57,137 nucleotides of DNA from Nitrospirales bacterium (GTDB lineage Bacteria > Nitrospirota > Nitrospiria > Nitrospirales > UBA8639). The stretch lies in the NCBI GenBank assembly GCA_012270585.1, contig JAAXIB010000016.1, positions 1 through 57,137 of the forward strand, given 5' to 3'. The position numbers and the translations under genes are program-made. The first letter of the stretch is position 1. Each line of letters begins with the position of its first letter. Of this stretch, positions 1 through 9,022 are shown in pieces. Below the pieces are notes generated by a model that had not been told where the DNA came from, ran no database searches, and was given only the letters and a program-made list of their open reading frames with translations.

Positions 1-368
1 ATGACTGAACATTTACAATTCCTGCGAAAGCAGGAATCCAGGGTCGTTCTCTTCGTAAACGGAGGAAAAAGAAAAGACACTGGATTCTCGATTACTAATG
101 TCGAGAATGACAGAAGGGGGAAAGGAAAAAACAAAGGCACTGGATCCTCGATTTGGATCCTCGATTAAAAATGTCGAGGACAAGCGTCGAGGACAGGCGT
201 CGAGGATGACAGAAAGGGACAAAGACAGAAAACAAAGACCTTGGCTCCCTGCTAAAACCTGCGTGGATGACGGGCGGGAGGTACATTTGTGTGGATTTCA
301 GAGACTTTGTTACACTAAGTCCATAGGTGATGTGTCGGTGACCATGGGGAGAAAACACGATCGGACCG
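1..368. repeat. Cluster of dispersed palindromic repeats
   Basis: Gene-free leader built from short inverted repeats. A palindrome ATTCCT-N8-AGGAAT lies at 18-37, followed by several copies of a TCGAGGATGACAGAAA/GGATCCTCGATT family up to about 216. Related copies occur at about 15672-15782, 19538-19585, 20844-20940, 38264-38455, 40745-40802 and 57041-57137. Open frames crossing this stretch are repeat-derived and low in complexity, so they are not called as genes. Bases 230-368 show no clear promoter. Confidence 0.75.
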
Positions 369-821
369 ATGAAGATATTTAAACGGGCCGGTGTTCTCGT
401 GCTATTGATGTATGGAGTGTTTGGCCCGTCCATCTGCTTTGGGGCATCCGTGCCCGCCGCGGTGCTGGGTCAGGAAGATATCGCTGTTACGGTTCACATC
501 GAGAGTCGGCGGTTTATTCCACACGTGGTGAAGCTTCGCGTCGGTCAGCAGGTCCGTCTTATCCTGAAGAACGAAGACGTTGAACTCCATGCGTTTGTTC
601 CCGCGAATCTCCTGGTTCGGACGAACGTCCAAGTGAGTGGTGACGGAGCACCGCAGTTCGGCAAAGAGGGGCTTCGCCGCGTGTTGATTCCTTCAGGCGG
701 TCAGGTCGAATTGGTGTTCACGTCGACGAAGGCAGGCTCCTTCCCGTTTTTCTGCGATTTGCCCGGGCATATGATGAACGGGACGTTCGTGATTGACGGC
801 CGGACGGATAGGTTGGAGTAG
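369..821 (+). CDS. Secreted cupredoxin-domain protein
   Basis: A 150-residue protein with a signal peptide (about residues 1-26, ending in an SICFGA-type site) and one cupredoxin domain. The type-1 copper ligands can be read directly: His74 in ELHAF, then Cys129, His134 and Met135 (or Met136) in the C-terminal FFCDLPGHMM motif. It should be a periplasmic copper protein acting as a small electron carrier or copper-binding protein; partners are not evident. Start is ATG at 369. The next gene starts 38 bases downstream and may be cotranscribed. Similar small cupredoxins are common in nitrite oxidisers, but the exact redox partner is unknown. Confidence 0.85.
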   Translation: MKIFKRAGVLVLLMYGVFGPSICFGASVPAAVLGQEDIAVTVHIESRRFIPHVVKLRVGQQVRLILKNEDVELHAFVPANLLVRTNVQVSGDGAPQFGKEGLRRVLIPSGGQVELVFTSTKAGSFPFFCDLPGHMMNGTFVIDGRTDRLE

Positions 822-859
822 TTTCATTATGGTTATGTTTTTGAAGAGGAGAACAGTTC

Positions 860-2602
860 ATGAGGTTGGTTAATTTTTTCTACGATGGACGGACCCGCGC
901 AGGTCGCCAAAATCAGTCACGAGTGTTCACGATACGTGGTCTCGGCCTTGGAGTCCTGATGGTCGGGTTGGTTGGGTTCAGTGCGGACAATCCGTCACGT
1001 GCCGCGGAGCCCGTTCCGGCGAATCAGAGTCAGGCGGCCGTGCAGGCGGTGCAAGACTACGTTCAGGCGGTGGCCGGCCGGGATGCCGCGGGGGTGGCCC
1101 AAAACGACGTGGTCTGTCTGCTCAGGATGGTGGAAGCCGGGGCCACGGGGCAAGGGCAGTTTTTGCCTGAGTCGGACCCGGTGTATTCCTGGTGTTGGGA
1201 CCGGTTGGCTCAGGCGCACGCGGAGGTGGTCGAAAGCCGCGACCGGGCCCTGGATGAGTTATGGCCGGGCGTGGGAAAGCTGGTGAATTTCCGGGATTTC
1301 AAGCGGTTCGAGATCGCGGAAACCCGGGCCTATCAGCGCGCCCCTTCCTTTTTCGTGATGCCTGAGATCGGCGACATGTCCGGGCAGCCCGGGTTCGCCC
1401 TCAAGGTGCTCGAAACGGCGCCGCTGCCCCATGCGTCCTTTCAGGTTCCGGGCTCCGACCATATGGTGGCCGTGCCGACCACCCTGGTGCGGGTGCGCAT
1501 TGCCTATCCGGATCCGATGACGTCACCGGCGGCGAATGGCCCGGGGCAACAGGATTGGGTCGTGCCGTATAAGAAGCCCATCCATCCGGTCAAAGCCGTG
1601 ACCGTGAAATGGATCGTGATGTCCGGGCTGCTGCAACACGGATTTCCCGTGGACGTCGCCGTCCTCAATATCCCGTTGGTGTCTTCCATGGGGACGCCGA
1701 TTCCGTTCGTCGTGGACCCCGGCGGGTTTGAGCAGCATTCCACGGAGTATTGGAGTCCGAAGGAAGCGCAAGCGGCAATGACGGCCGGGCTGGCGCGGGT
1801 CAAAACGTTGCCCACGCGTCGGGAACGGATCTCTATGCTCAACCGGATTTTGGTGGTGAACCCCTTGCACGAGGAGGGGTTGAAAGCCATTACCGCCGAA
1901 TTGTACGCCGGCTTGTTGGACTTTGGTGCACGGACGCATGGCGTTCAGTTAGAAAGCGGGCCGCTGTATCAGGCGTTTAACGCGCTCTATTGGACGATCC
2001 AGTCGTCAACCGACCGGATGGATATTTCTCTCGAGATGGAAATGGGCGGCAAATCCGAACCGACCCCGGCCGATTATCTGTACCGCCTGATTCCCGCGAT
2101 GGAAACTCTGGTGGATTTACAGCCCGGTGATGTTGAAACGCGCTTGAAACTGACGATGGCCTATCGGTGGACGAACGACCAGGTATCGTCCATCATGACG
2201 CCCCAGCAATTGCTCTCGGAGTTGCCGGCAGACCAGGCCGACATGCGCGCCAGGGTGTTGATGGCCATTGCCTGGTCACGAATCAGCAAGGTCGCGTGGA
2301 ATCGTTTCTTTGACGACCCGGATATCATGCAAGGATACAAAGACGCTGACGAGGCTTTTGGCTTGACCGCCGATCCCCTGGTCAAGTTCTCCGCAGCCTA
2401 CGCCAAGGCGTACAGTTTGGTCTTTCGCCCCAAACGTGACAATCAGGAGATGCTTGAACTCCTGCAGGAAGCGAGACGCTGGTATCAACAGATTCCGGGT
2501 GCCACGACTCAATCCTGGGTTTTTCTCCTGCAAAATGACACCCTGAAAGGGTTGGTGGAAACGGATCCCACGTTTCAATCGTTGATGGCAGCGAATTCTT
2601 AA
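860..2602 (+). CDS. Secreted protein of unknown function, helical C-terminal half
   Basis: A 580-residue protein I do not recognise. A hydrophobic stretch at about residues 26-44 followed by an SRAAEP site reads as a long signal peptide, so export is likely. The N-terminal third begins with a QAAVQAVQDYVQAVAGRDAAGV helix-rich part. The middle is beta-rich and Pro/Val-rich (VAVPTTLVRVRIAYPDP). The C-terminal half, from about residue 300, is helical and resembles tetratricopeptide-type repeats. ATG at 860 is preceded by GAAGAGGAG. It sits 38 bases after the cupredoxin gene, which suggests a shared transcript, but no functional link is shown. Confidence 0.8.
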   Translation: MRLVNFFYDGRTRAGRQNQSRVFTIRGLGLGVLMVGLVGFSADNPSRAAEPVPANQSQAAVQAVQDYVQAVAGRDAAGVAQNDVVCLLRMVEAGATGQGQFLPESDPVYSWCWDRLAQAHAEVVESRDRALDELWPGVGKLVNFRDFKRFEIAETRAYQRAPSFFVMPEIGDMSGQPGFALKVLETAPLPHASFQVPGSDHMVAVPTTLVRVRIAYPDPMTSPAANGPGQQDWVVPYKKPIHPVKAVTVKWIVMSGLLQHGFPVDVAVLNIPLVSSMGTPIPFVVDPGGFEQHSTEYWSPKEAQAAMTAGLARVKTLPTRRERISMLNRILVVNPLHEEGLKAITAELYAGLLDFGARTHGVQLESGPLYQAFNALYWTIQSSTDRMDISLEMEMGGKSEPTPADYLYRLIPAMETLVDLQPGDVETRLKLTMAYRWTNDQVSSIMTPQQLLSELPADQADMRARVLMAIAWSRISKVAWNRFFDDPDIMQGYKDADEAFGLTADPLVKFSAAYAKAYSLVFRPKRDNQEMLELLQEARRWYQQIPGATTQSWVFLLQNDTLKGLVETDPTFQSLMAANS

Positions 2603-2844
2603 AGGCGTGTCCGGGCGGGAAATCCGCGGTTCGTTACGTTGGAGCGGCGGCGTCCGGTTTCCGGTTTGGGGCCGAACGACCCCACCTCGTGATCCCTTGG
2701 ACCCTCGCTCGGCCATGATTCGCTGTTCGCATCGGCTCTGGACGGTGAGGCTTGGGGGCGAGTCCCAACCCGGACGGGTCGACCGGCCGTGCAAGGCGGC
2801 CAAGAGAGTGTAAACACGCGGGTACGGTTTGACGGGTTCAGGCC

Positions 2845-4260
2845 TTGTCCATTCCAGAAGAAGACTTCCAACTCGATTTTCGGAAAAATCCGCAGGTCCT
2901 CGGTACCATGGTCGATGCCATGGCCGATGGCGTGTTTACGGTGAATGCCGAGGGCAATCTTGTCGCCTGGAGCGTGGGGGCAGCCCGCATTACCGGCTAT
3001 TCCAGCGATGAAGTGATTGGCAAATCCTGCCACATTCTTGAAGGGCCGAACTGCAAAGGGTTTAACAAGCTTGCCGAGTTTCTGGAGAACCCGACGCCCT
3101 ATCCGTGGGGCATCTGCAATCAGGAATGCAAGGTATGGTCGAAGGACGGCAGGGAACTCTATCTCTATGGAAACGTCTCCGTCCTGCGGGATGACCACGG
3201 CGCGATTGTCGGAGCCGTGGGGACGTTTACGGACCTGACCTCCTTTATTTTAGCCAAAGAAAAAATTCGGGTCTTGGAAGAACAGGCTCGGTCCAGAGAG
3301 TCGTTTCAGCAAATGATCGGGCGCAGCGCCGAGATGCAGGAAGTCTTTCGACGCGTGCGATTGGCGGCGCAGGGCGATGTACCCGTTTTGCTGACCGGAG
3401 AGTCGGGAACGGGGAAGGAATTGGCCGCCCGGGCCATTCATGCCCTCAGCGCCAGAAAAGACAAGCCGTTTTTGGCGATCAATTGCTCGGCGGTTCCCGA
3501 AACCTTATTGGAAAGTGAATTGTTCGGTCACGTGAAGGGCGCCTTTACCGGCGCGATCCGCGATAAAGTCGGCGTGTTCCAGGCGGCCGAGGGGGGCACC
3601 CTGTTTCTGGATGAGGTCGGGGACACGAGTCCGTTGCTCCAACTCAAATTGCTCCGGGTGTTGCAGGAGAGCGAGATCCGGCGCGTTGGTGATGAAAAGA
3701 ACGTCAAAGTCGACGTGCGATTCGTGACGGCGACCAACAAGGATTTGAAGCACTTGTTGACCACCGGCGCCATGCGAGAAGATTTCTATTATCGGATTCG
3801 CGTGTTTGAAATTACTCTCCCTGCCCTCAGGGAACGGCGCGAAGACTTGCCCTTATTGGTCAATCATTTTATTGCCGAAGGGTCCAACGTCCACGCCCAT
3901 CCCATCAACGACGTTGCCCGGGATGCGATGAAGCAGATGATGAAGTATACATGGCCGGGCAACGTTCGGGAATTACGGAATGCGATTGAACATGCGTTTG
4001 TCACGGCGGAAGGAGACTGTTTAAGCGTTCTCGACCTCCCTCCGGAGATTCGCACGACCGCGCCTCTTTCGCGTTCGGCGTCAATCAAGGAACCTCTCAC
4101 CCCTGAGCAACAGGCCGAACGCGACCGGATCTTCGATGCCCTTCGGGAAACCCGGGGGAGTAAAACCAAGGCTGCCCGGTTATTGGGGTATAGCCGGGTG
4201 ACGCTCTGGAAAAAGCTGAAACAGTTCGGCATTCGAGGAACTTCCTCTCAAGTTCGTTGA
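2845..4260 (+). CDS. PAS-domain sigma-54-dependent transcriptional activator
   Basis: A 471-residue bacterial enhancer-binding protein. An N-terminal PAS sensor domain (about residues 15-135) contains several cysteines ([20 protein letters not shown]) that could bind a metal or cluster. Next is an AAA+ domain with Walker A GESGTGKE (185-192) and the sigma-54-contacting loop GAFTGA (232-237). A Fis-type helix-turn-helix follows at about 425-465 ([20 protein letters not shown]). There is no receiver domain, so it senses through PAS rather than phosphorylation. The start used is TTG at 2845; ATG at 2908 is possible but would cut the PAS domain. A strong sigma-54 promoter lies just downstream at 4390, so the likely targets are the following cytochrome genes. 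Confidence 0.9.
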   Translation: MSIPEEDFQLDFRKNPQVLGTMVDAMADGVFTVNAEGNLVAWSVGAARITGYSSDEVIGKSCHILEGPNCKGFNKLAEFLENPTPYPWGICNQECKVWSKDGRELYLYGNVSVLRDDHGAIVGAVGTFTDLTSFILAKEKIRVLEEQARSRESFQQMIGRSAEMQEVFRRVRLAAQGDVPVLLTGESGTGKELAARAIHALSARKDKPFLAINCSAVPETLLESELFGHVKGAFTGAIRDKVGVFQAAEGGTLFLDEVGDTSPLLQLKLLRVLQESEIRRVGDEKNVKVDVRFVTATNKDLKHLLTTGAMREDFYYRIRVFEITLPALRERREDLPLLVNHFIAEGSNVHAHPINDVARDAMKQMMKYTWPGNVRELRNAIEHAFVTAEGDCLSVLDLPPEIRTTAPLSRSASIKEPLTPEQQAERDRIFDALRETRGSKTKAARLLGYSRVTLWKKLKQFGIRGTSSQVR

Positions 4261-4300
4261 CACGTTAAGTTAACGAATTAACGCTCTATCGTTAACATCA
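4261..4300 (+). promoter_or_regulatory. Inverted-repeat cluster, candidate upstream activator sites
   Basis: A perfect 13-base palindrome CGTTAAGTTAACG (4263-4275) is followed by a TTAACG half-site (4278-4283) and a CGTTAAC half-site (4290-4296). The cluster centre is about 110-125 bases upstream of the -24 element at 4391, a normal distance for an enhancer bound by a sigma-54 activator. Binding by the PAS regulator encoded immediately upstream is an inference. Confidence 0.55.
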
Positions 4301-4389
4301 CCTCCCCTCCATAAACATTCTCAACGGATTCACATTGCAACCCATTGAAATGAAAGGGCAACTTTTTTCTGTTGTGCCGATTTCAAAAG

Positions 4390-4405
4390 TGGCATAGGCT
4401 TTGCT
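4390..4405 (+). promoter_or_regulatory. Sigma-54 (-24/-12) promoter
   Basis: TGGCATAGGCTTTGCT matches the sigma-54 consensus: GG (4391-4392) and GC (4403-4404) are separated by exactly 10 bases. It faces the DUF1264 and cytochrome genes and lies directly downstream of a sigma-54 activator gene with a palindromic cluster in between. Confidence 0.85.
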
Positions 4406-4451
4406 TTATGAAGGAAGGGTATATGAAAAGCGGTTGCAAGGAGGCGACCCC

Positions 4452-4526
4452 ATGACAAAAAATGTTGGCGGAGTCGAGCAAAAAATACGATTCTGCACGA
4501 GAGGAAAGATCGCTCGTCGTTCGTAG
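4452..4526 (+). pseudogene. Remnant of a DUF2892-type small membrane protein
   Basis: A 24-codon frame opens with ATG 7 bases after a strong AAGGAGG site and reads MTKNVGGVEQKIRFCTRGKI. The first 14 residues match the typical N-terminus of DUF2892 (YgaP-like) membrane proteins (KNVGGxDRxLR), but the two membrane segments that should follow are missing and a stop comes at once. It is either a relic or a short leader peptide of the sigma-54 transcript. The family match is from memory of the motif and is moderate. Confidence 0.45.
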
Positions 4527-4565
4527 AAAAGGACGATTTATTCATTAACCACAAGGAGGTGGGTC

Positions 4566-5081
4566 ATGTTCGGTTCGATTCGCTCGATGAGTTTCATCGT
4601 GCTGCTCAGTGTCTTCTTTCTTGGTCTGATGATCACCCCGGCCATGAGCAACGGTACTCCGGCTGATGGCTTCGGCCTGCACGTCCAAGCCCCGCACATG
4701 ATGGCCGACGGAAAGGTCGGCGGTCCCTTCCATCACTATTGCAAAGGCATTTCCGATCAGATCATCCAATGCCTGCTCTTTCCATCCACCGACCCCAAGG
4801 CACCGTTGGTAGGGGTGGAATACTTCGTGGCCAAGGACCTGGCCCGCAAAGAAGTTCCGCTTATCACATGGAACAGAAACTTCCATGATCATGAAGTGGA
4901 AATCGCCACCGGTCGCGTACTGATTCTGGACATTGAGGATAAAAACAAGGTCGCGGAAATCGCCGCCGCCGCCGCACAAACGGACGGCGTCATTTATCAC
5001 CTCTGGCAACCAGGCCAAAAAGTGCCCGATGGAACGGTGACGATTCCGAATTCCGTCGGTCACAAATTCCGGACCGAGTAA
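4566..5081 (+). CDS. Secreted DUF1264 (OBAP-like) protein
   Basis: A 171-residue protein with a signal peptide (about residues 1-28, ending PAMSNG). The remainder matches DUF1264: a HHYCKG segment, QCLLF, LVGVEYFV, the central NFHDHEVEIATG and a C-terminal VIYHLWQPG motif. The family includes plant oil-body-associated proteins; its biochemical role in bacteria is not established. The conserved HxHE-like part and Cys/His content would allow metal binding, but this is only suggested. The start is ATG 4566 behind an AAGGAGGTGGGTC ribosome site. It is the first full gene after the sigma-54 promoter at 4390 and is followed by two cytochrome c genes, which points to a redox or stress role. Confidence 0.85.
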   Translation: MFGSIRSMSFIVLLSVFFLGLMITPAMSNGTPADGFGLHVQAPHMMADGKVGGPFHHYCKGISDQIIQCLLFPSTDPKAPLVGVEYFVAKDLARKEVPLITWNRNFHDHEVEIATGRVLILDIEDKNKVAEIAAAAAQTDGVIYHLWQPGQKVPDGTVTIPNSVGHKFRTE

Positions 5082-5088
5082 CGTATCG

Positions 5089-5127
5089 CCGGTGCGGGAA
5101 GTGAGACATTCCCGCACCGGTTCTTTC
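5089..5127 (+). terminator. Hairpin between DUF1264 gene and cytochrome gene
   Basis: A perfect 12-base stem CCGGTGCGGGAA/TTCCCGCACCGG (5089-5100 with 5109-5120) closes an 8-base loop and is followed by TTCTTTC. With only a short T-run it may be a partial terminator or an mRNA processing/stability element that lowers expression of the downstream cytochromes relative to the DUF1264 gene. Confidence 0.65.
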
Positions 5128-5161
5128 CCGCCTTGGTTTCTTCACGATAAGGAGATGTCTG

Positions 5162-5608
5162 ATGTTCTTGACGAGCAAACAAGGGGCGAGTTGTGCCTTG
5201 ACCGTGTTCCTCCTGGGAGGGGCAATGGCCTTGGGGGCCGACCCGGCGGTGCTCAAGCCGCGCGTGCCGCCTGACCGGATCGAAGAAGCCAAGACATGGC
5301 AAAATCCCTTTACCGAAACTCCCGAACGTCTTGAACGGGGCCGGGAAATCTTTCATGGCAAGGGGTTTTGCGTGACGTGTCATGGACGGGACGGCAAGGG
5401 TTTGGGAAGCATTCCGGGTCTGCGAGGGAAGCTCCCGAGAAATTTCACGGATAAGGCGTGGCAGGCCGCGCGGACCGATGGCGAACTGTTTTGGATTTTG
5501 AAAAACGGCAGCCCGGGCACGGATATGGCCTCGTTCATCCCGCTCGTGTTGACGGAAGAAGAGGCCTGGGACGTTCTCCTGTACGTGCGCGCCTTTGGCG
5601 GAACGTAA
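5162..5608 (+). CDS. Monohaem cytochrome c
   Basis: A 148-residue secreted c-type cytochrome. An N-terminal signal segment (about residues 1-26, GGAMALGA) precedes one haem site CVTCH (Cys70-His74). Met122 in GSPGTDMASF is the likely distal ligand. The fold is cytochrome c class I (cbb3-CcoP/cyt c551-like, with GRDGKG after the haem). It should carry single electrons in the periplasm. ATG 5162 follows an AAGGAGATGTCTG ribosome site. It lies between the DUF1264 gene and the tetrahaem cytochrome and resembles the last haem domain of the latter (NGSPGTxM), so the two may have arisen by domain duplication. Confidence 0.9.
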   Translation: MFLTSKQGASCALTVFLLGGAMALGADPAVLKPRVPPDRIEEAKTWQNPFTETPERLERGREIFHGKGFCVTCHGRDGKGLGSIPGLRGKLPRNFTDKAWQAARTDGELFWILKNGSPGTDMASFIPLVLTEEEAWDVLLYVRAFGGT

Positions 5609-5645
5609 ACGGTTGGCCCGCATGATCGCAGAAGGAGGCATCGAG

Positions 5646-7076
5646 ATGAAACAGAAGTTCCGGTCTTTAGCAAAAATGATGGAAACGACAGGCAGGATCG
5701 TGATCGTCGGAGTCTGCCTGACCCTGTTGGCATCCTCACCGCTTTGGGCCGCCGATGCAGGACAGGCCGAGACCACGGTGCGGAACGTGTGCTCGACCTG
5801 CCACAAATTTGAAGGTGAGCCGGAAAGCCGGTTCAATTTGAAAGCTCCGGATTTGATGTGGGCCGACAGCAAATACCAGCACACTTGGCTGGTCGGGTTT
5901 CTCTCCGGAAAAGAAGAACGCTTGTACGCCAAGGGCTATAGGTGGGATCAGGGGTGGGAACCGGATGCACACGTGACCCTTCCCGAGGATCAAGCCGAAG
6001 AAATCGCGGCGTACCTGGAAAAACAGTACATTGACCCGCGCGTGCAAGTCGGAGCGTTTGACGTTTCAAAGGTCTCCAAAAAAGAAGCGGAGTTCGGCGC
6101 CGTCGCGTACAAGGAGCATGCCTGCATTGGCTGTCATACCATCAAGGAGAATGGGCAACGGGTCGGTGGACCGCAGAGTGTCGACTTGGCGGAGGCCGGC
6201 AGGCGCTACAATCCGGATTGGCTTTACCGGTTTGCACTCAACCCGCAGGATTTCACGCCTCACAGTGGAGAGTTCTTGGCTGACGCCACGGATTTCGGCG
6301 TGCGGGCGGTTGTCGGGTATCTCATGACCTTGGGCGTTCCGGATTTCAACTATGATGAACCGTGGGAAAGCCCGGAGTTTTCGCAGGCAAGCGCGGAACG
6401 TGGAAAGGTGGTGTACAAGGAGTACTGTTCGCAATGTCATGGTGCCACGGGAGAGGGGGATGGCCCGGCTGCATCGGGCTTGAGTCCCAACCCCGCGGTG
6501 CATGCGAAAATGGCCTTTGACAAGCTGCCGATGGAATACCTCTACAACGTGATCTATCACGGCGGGCGAAGTGTGGGAAAGTCGCCCACCATGCCTTATT
6601 GGGGCCTCACGATCGGCCGACAGGGGGTGGCGGACGTCATGGCGTATCTCAAAGTGACGTTTAAGGGCATGGCGGAATCCACGCCTTCCAAAACGGGGAC
6701 GGGTCCGTCCGGAGTGTGCCCGCAGCCGCGTAAGACCAAACTGGCTCCGGGAAAGTTCCGAAACATGACGAACCCGTTACCTGCGACCGTGGCCAATGTC
6801 AAAGCCGGTGAAACATTGTTCCAACAAACGGCGCAACCATTGGCGTGCTTCAACTGCCATGGGACCAGAGGTGACGGACAGGGACCCATGGGAGCTGCTT
6901 TGAATCCGCCTCCGCGGAACTTTACGTGTGGAGAAACCATGAAGGATATATCCGACGGTCAGATGTTCTGGACCATCAAAAACGGCTCCCCAGGTACCGG
7001 CATGATGGCCTTTTCCAATATGCCCGACAATCAGATCTGGCAATTGATTCACTACATCAGGACGTTGGTGGAATAG
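5646..7076 (+). CDS. Tetrahaem cytochrome c
   Basis: A 476-residue secreted protein with a signal peptide (to about residue 36, LWAADA) and four CxxCH haem sites: Cys49-His53 (CSTCH), Cys160-His164 (CIGCH), Cys261-His265 (CSQCH) and Cys401-His405 (CFNCH). The domains are serial cytochrome c class I units, and the last ends in an NGSPGTGMMAF methionine-ligand segment. I chose ATG 5646 because GAAGGAGG lies just upstream and it gives a normal signal peptide; an upstream in-frame start would overlap the previous gene. It is probably a periplasmic electron-transfer chain linking the monohaem cytochrome to a terminal acceptor. The partner oxidoreductase is not in the window. Confidence 0.9.
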   Translation: MKQKFRSLAKMMETTGRIVIVGVCLTLLASSPLWAADAGQAETTVRNVCSTCHKFEGEPESRFNLKAPDLMWADSKYQHTWLVGFLSGKEERLYAKGYRWDQGWEPDAHVTLPEDQAEEIAAYLEKQYIDPRVQVGAFDVSKVSKKEAEFGAVAYKEHACIGCHTIKENGQRVGGPQSVDLAEAGRRYNPDWLYRFALNPQDFTPHSGEFLADATDFGVRAVVGYLMTLGVPDFNYDEPWESPEFSQASAERGKVVYKEYCSQCHGATGEGDGPAASGLSPNPAVHAKMAFDKLPMEYLYNVIYHGGRSVGKSPTMPYWGLTIGRQGVADVMAYLKVTFKGMAESTPSKTGTGPSGVCPQPRKTKLAPGKFRNMTNPLPATVANVKAGETLFQQTAQPLACFNCHGTRGDGQGPMGAALNPPPRNFTCGETMKDISDGQMFWTIKNGSPGTGMMAFSNMPDNQIWQLIHYIRTLVE

Positions 7077-7079
7077 AAA

Positions 7080-7126
7080 AAGAGGGGCGGAACCAGCCGT
7101 CGTTATGACGGCCGCCCCTCTGTTTT
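7080..7126 (+). terminator. Rho-independent terminator of the cytochrome operon
   Basis: A long stem with AGAGGGGCGG pairing to CCGCCCCTCT, and an inner GCCGTC/GACGGC arm, is followed by a GTTTTTCC run. It starts a few bases after the tetrahaem cytochrome stop codon. Confidence 0.85.
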
Positions 7127-7447
7127 TCCTGGTTCGGATTTATTTTGCACGGGTTCCCGTTGATCGGATGCCGACTCCCTTCCCGTCGTCTTTCACAACA
7201 TCTCCAACTCAGCAGAATAGTCGTTGTGAACCTATCCGGTTAATGCCGGCTGTCCTTCGTCTGGCTATGTTGGGCCGCCTCCGGGGAGCCATGTCATGGA
7301 GCGTCGTTCCTCCGACGCCCTTCAGATCTGAGGCCGTAGCAGCGGCAGATGGGTTGACAAACGGGTAAAATGATGAGTGTATTAGACTGTTAACCCTAAT
7401 TAGTAGTGCGTTAGGATACAACTCGAGTGCCTTGCAGGATAGCAGAA
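7127..7447 (+). promoter_or_regulatory. Intergenic region with sigma-70-type promoter for the secretin cluster
   Basis: Gene-free stretch. A perfect -35 box TTGACA (7354-7359) is followed, after 18 bases, by a -10-like TGTATT (7378-7383). The rest holds no frame I could support. Confidence 0.5.
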
Positions 7448-9022
7448 ATGGTGAAAGTTCCAGTCAACCACGTACCGATGAAAGCGCCCCTCGGTCTCTG
7501 TGATTGGCGACGAGAACGGGTGTGGCGACCAGGGATCGCCGTGCTGAGCGTTCTCATGGCCTGCATGATTGGGAGTTGCACGGCCATTCCTGGTCAGCCA
7601 ACGAGGCCACTTCAGAGTGAATTCCCCAACCCATCGGATATTGAGCTTGATGCTCGTTCTGCGGAAACGGTCGTCCGGGAAAGTCCCGAACCAAGCCCGT
7701 CCCCGTTTTCTCTCGAAGATCGGATGGCATTTGGAACCCTTTCAGGCCCGCTTCTCACTGACGACGAGCCTGCCAGGGTTTTCAGTTTTCGGGCACGGGA
7801 AATGCCGTTGGTCGATGCGTTACGTCTGTTCTCCCGTGCGAATACGCTTAATATCGTCGTCGAGCCGGGGGTCGAAGGTGTGGTGACGGTGGATTTTCAG
7901 GGCCTTGCTATCGAAAAAGCCATGGCTGCGCTGTTGGATACGCAGGGTTACTATTGGGAAAGAGATGGAGAACTGCTTGTCGTACGCCGGCTGAAGACAC
8001 GTATCTTCACTCTGGATTATATTCGCCTGGAGCGTTCCGGTGAAGGACGCAATAAAGCGCAAGTCACGTCCGGGTCCGGGAGAAGCGGCGGGCAGGACGC
8101 GGGCGAAGTCATCTTGAGCCAACAGGACCACATCAAATTTTGGGAAGAAATCGAAACGCAGATAGGCGCGCTTCTCTCGCCCGAAGGACGCTTCGTGGTG
8201 AATCGGTTGTCCGGCACCATTCAAATCACGGATTTGCACCGGCGGGTCGAAGAGGTGGCGACGTTTTTGGTCAATATTCGCAACTCACTCTATCGCCAGG
8301 TCGAGATCCAAGCCAGGATTTATGAAATTGCGCTCCGGGACGATTACAGCCTGGGAGTGGATTGGAGCCGGATTGATCTCAGGACGCCCAGGGGCAGTTT
8401 CAAGCTGGCCAACATCATCACGGCGCCGGCCGGTGGCTTTATCGCGAGAGCAGCGACCGCAGCCTTCAGTTTTAACGACGGCGACTTTGAGGGCGTGATC
8501 GAAGCCTTGCAGGAGCAGGGAGACGTGCAGGTGGTGTCCCAGCCTCGGATTCTGACGCTGAATAACCAACCGGCGCTGATCAAGGTCGGGACGGATCAAT
8601 CCTTTTTTACTTCAACCACCACGCAAGGGACGGCGGGAGCCGGGAACATTATTACGGAGCAAGTGCGGACCGTGACCTCGGGGCTCGTCCTCTCGGTGAC
8701 TCCGCAGATTTCCCAGGACGGGTGGATCATGATGGACGTATCACCCATTATCACCCGGTTGACCGATACCGTGGAGTCACAGAATGGGTCCACTGCGCCT
8801 GTCTTGGAGGTGAAACAGTCCGGAGGGCTGGTCCGCATCCGAGATGGACAACTGGTGATTATCGGCGGGCTTATCCAGGAGCAACTCACGAATACCGAAC
8901 GGAAGGTGCCGTTGCTGGGCGATATTCCCCTGATTGGTTCGTTCTTCAGCGGCACCTACCAGGCCGAGAGAAATACCGAACTCGTCATCTTCCTCATGCC
9001 TCGTATTTTAAAGGTGACGTGA
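7448..9022 (+). CDS. Secretin-family outer-membrane protein (MshL/PilQ-like)
   Basis: About 524 residues. An N-terminal lipobox-like MACMIGSCTAIPG suggests a lipoprotein. A secretin N-domain follows (AREMPLVDALRLFSRANTLNIV, then VVTVDFQGLAIEKAMAALLD). The C-terminal secretin domain carries VVSQPRILTLNNQPALIKVGT and ends LLGDIPLIGSFFSG...ELVIFLMPRIL, the diagnostic secretin block. It would form a ring channel in the outer membrane for a pilus or type II-like export machine. ATG 7448 is preferred because AGGA lies 8 bases upstream; GTG 7427 is an alternative. It overlaps the next gene by one base, so translation is coupled. Confidence 0.9.
   Translation: MVKVPVNHVPMKAPLGLCDWRRERVWRPGIAVLSVLMACMIGSCTAIPGQPTRPLQSEFPNPSDIELDARSAETVVRESPEPSPSPFSLEDRMAFGTLSGPLLTDDEPARVFSFRAREMPLVDALRLFSRANTLNIVVEPGVEGVVTVDFQGLAIEKAMAALLDTQGYYWERDGELLVVRRLKTRIFTLDYIRLERSGEGRNKAQVTSGSGRSGGQDAGEVILSQQDHIKFWEEIETQIGALLSPEGRFVVNRLSGTIQITDLHRRVEEVATFLVNIRNSLYRQVEIQARIYEIALRDDYSLGVDWSRIDLRTPRGSFKLANIITAPAGGFIARAATAAFSFNDGDFEGVIEALQEQGDVQVVSQPRILTLNNQPALIKVGTDQSFFTSTTTQGTAGAGNIITEQVRTVTSGLVLSVTPQISQDGWIMMDVSPIITRLTDTVESQNGSTAPVLEVKQSGGLVRIRDGQLVIIGGLIQEQLTNTERKVPLLGDIPLIGSFFSGTYQAERNTELVIFLMPRILKVT

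Noticed and set aside
95-433. Long minus-strand open frame over the first repeat cluster
   Set aside because: It is made of repeat-derived Ser/Arg-rich peptide (for example CHSRH, SSTLVLDIFNR) and covers the cupredoxin start; no ribosome site.
2603-3198. Minus-strand frame opposite the PAS activator
   Set aside because: Shadow of the plus-strand activator gene in GC-rich sequence; no motif.
5595-5645. Extended start for the tetrahaem cytochrome
   Set aside because: It would overlap the preceding cytochrome gene and spoil the signal peptide; ATG 5646 has the better ribosome site.
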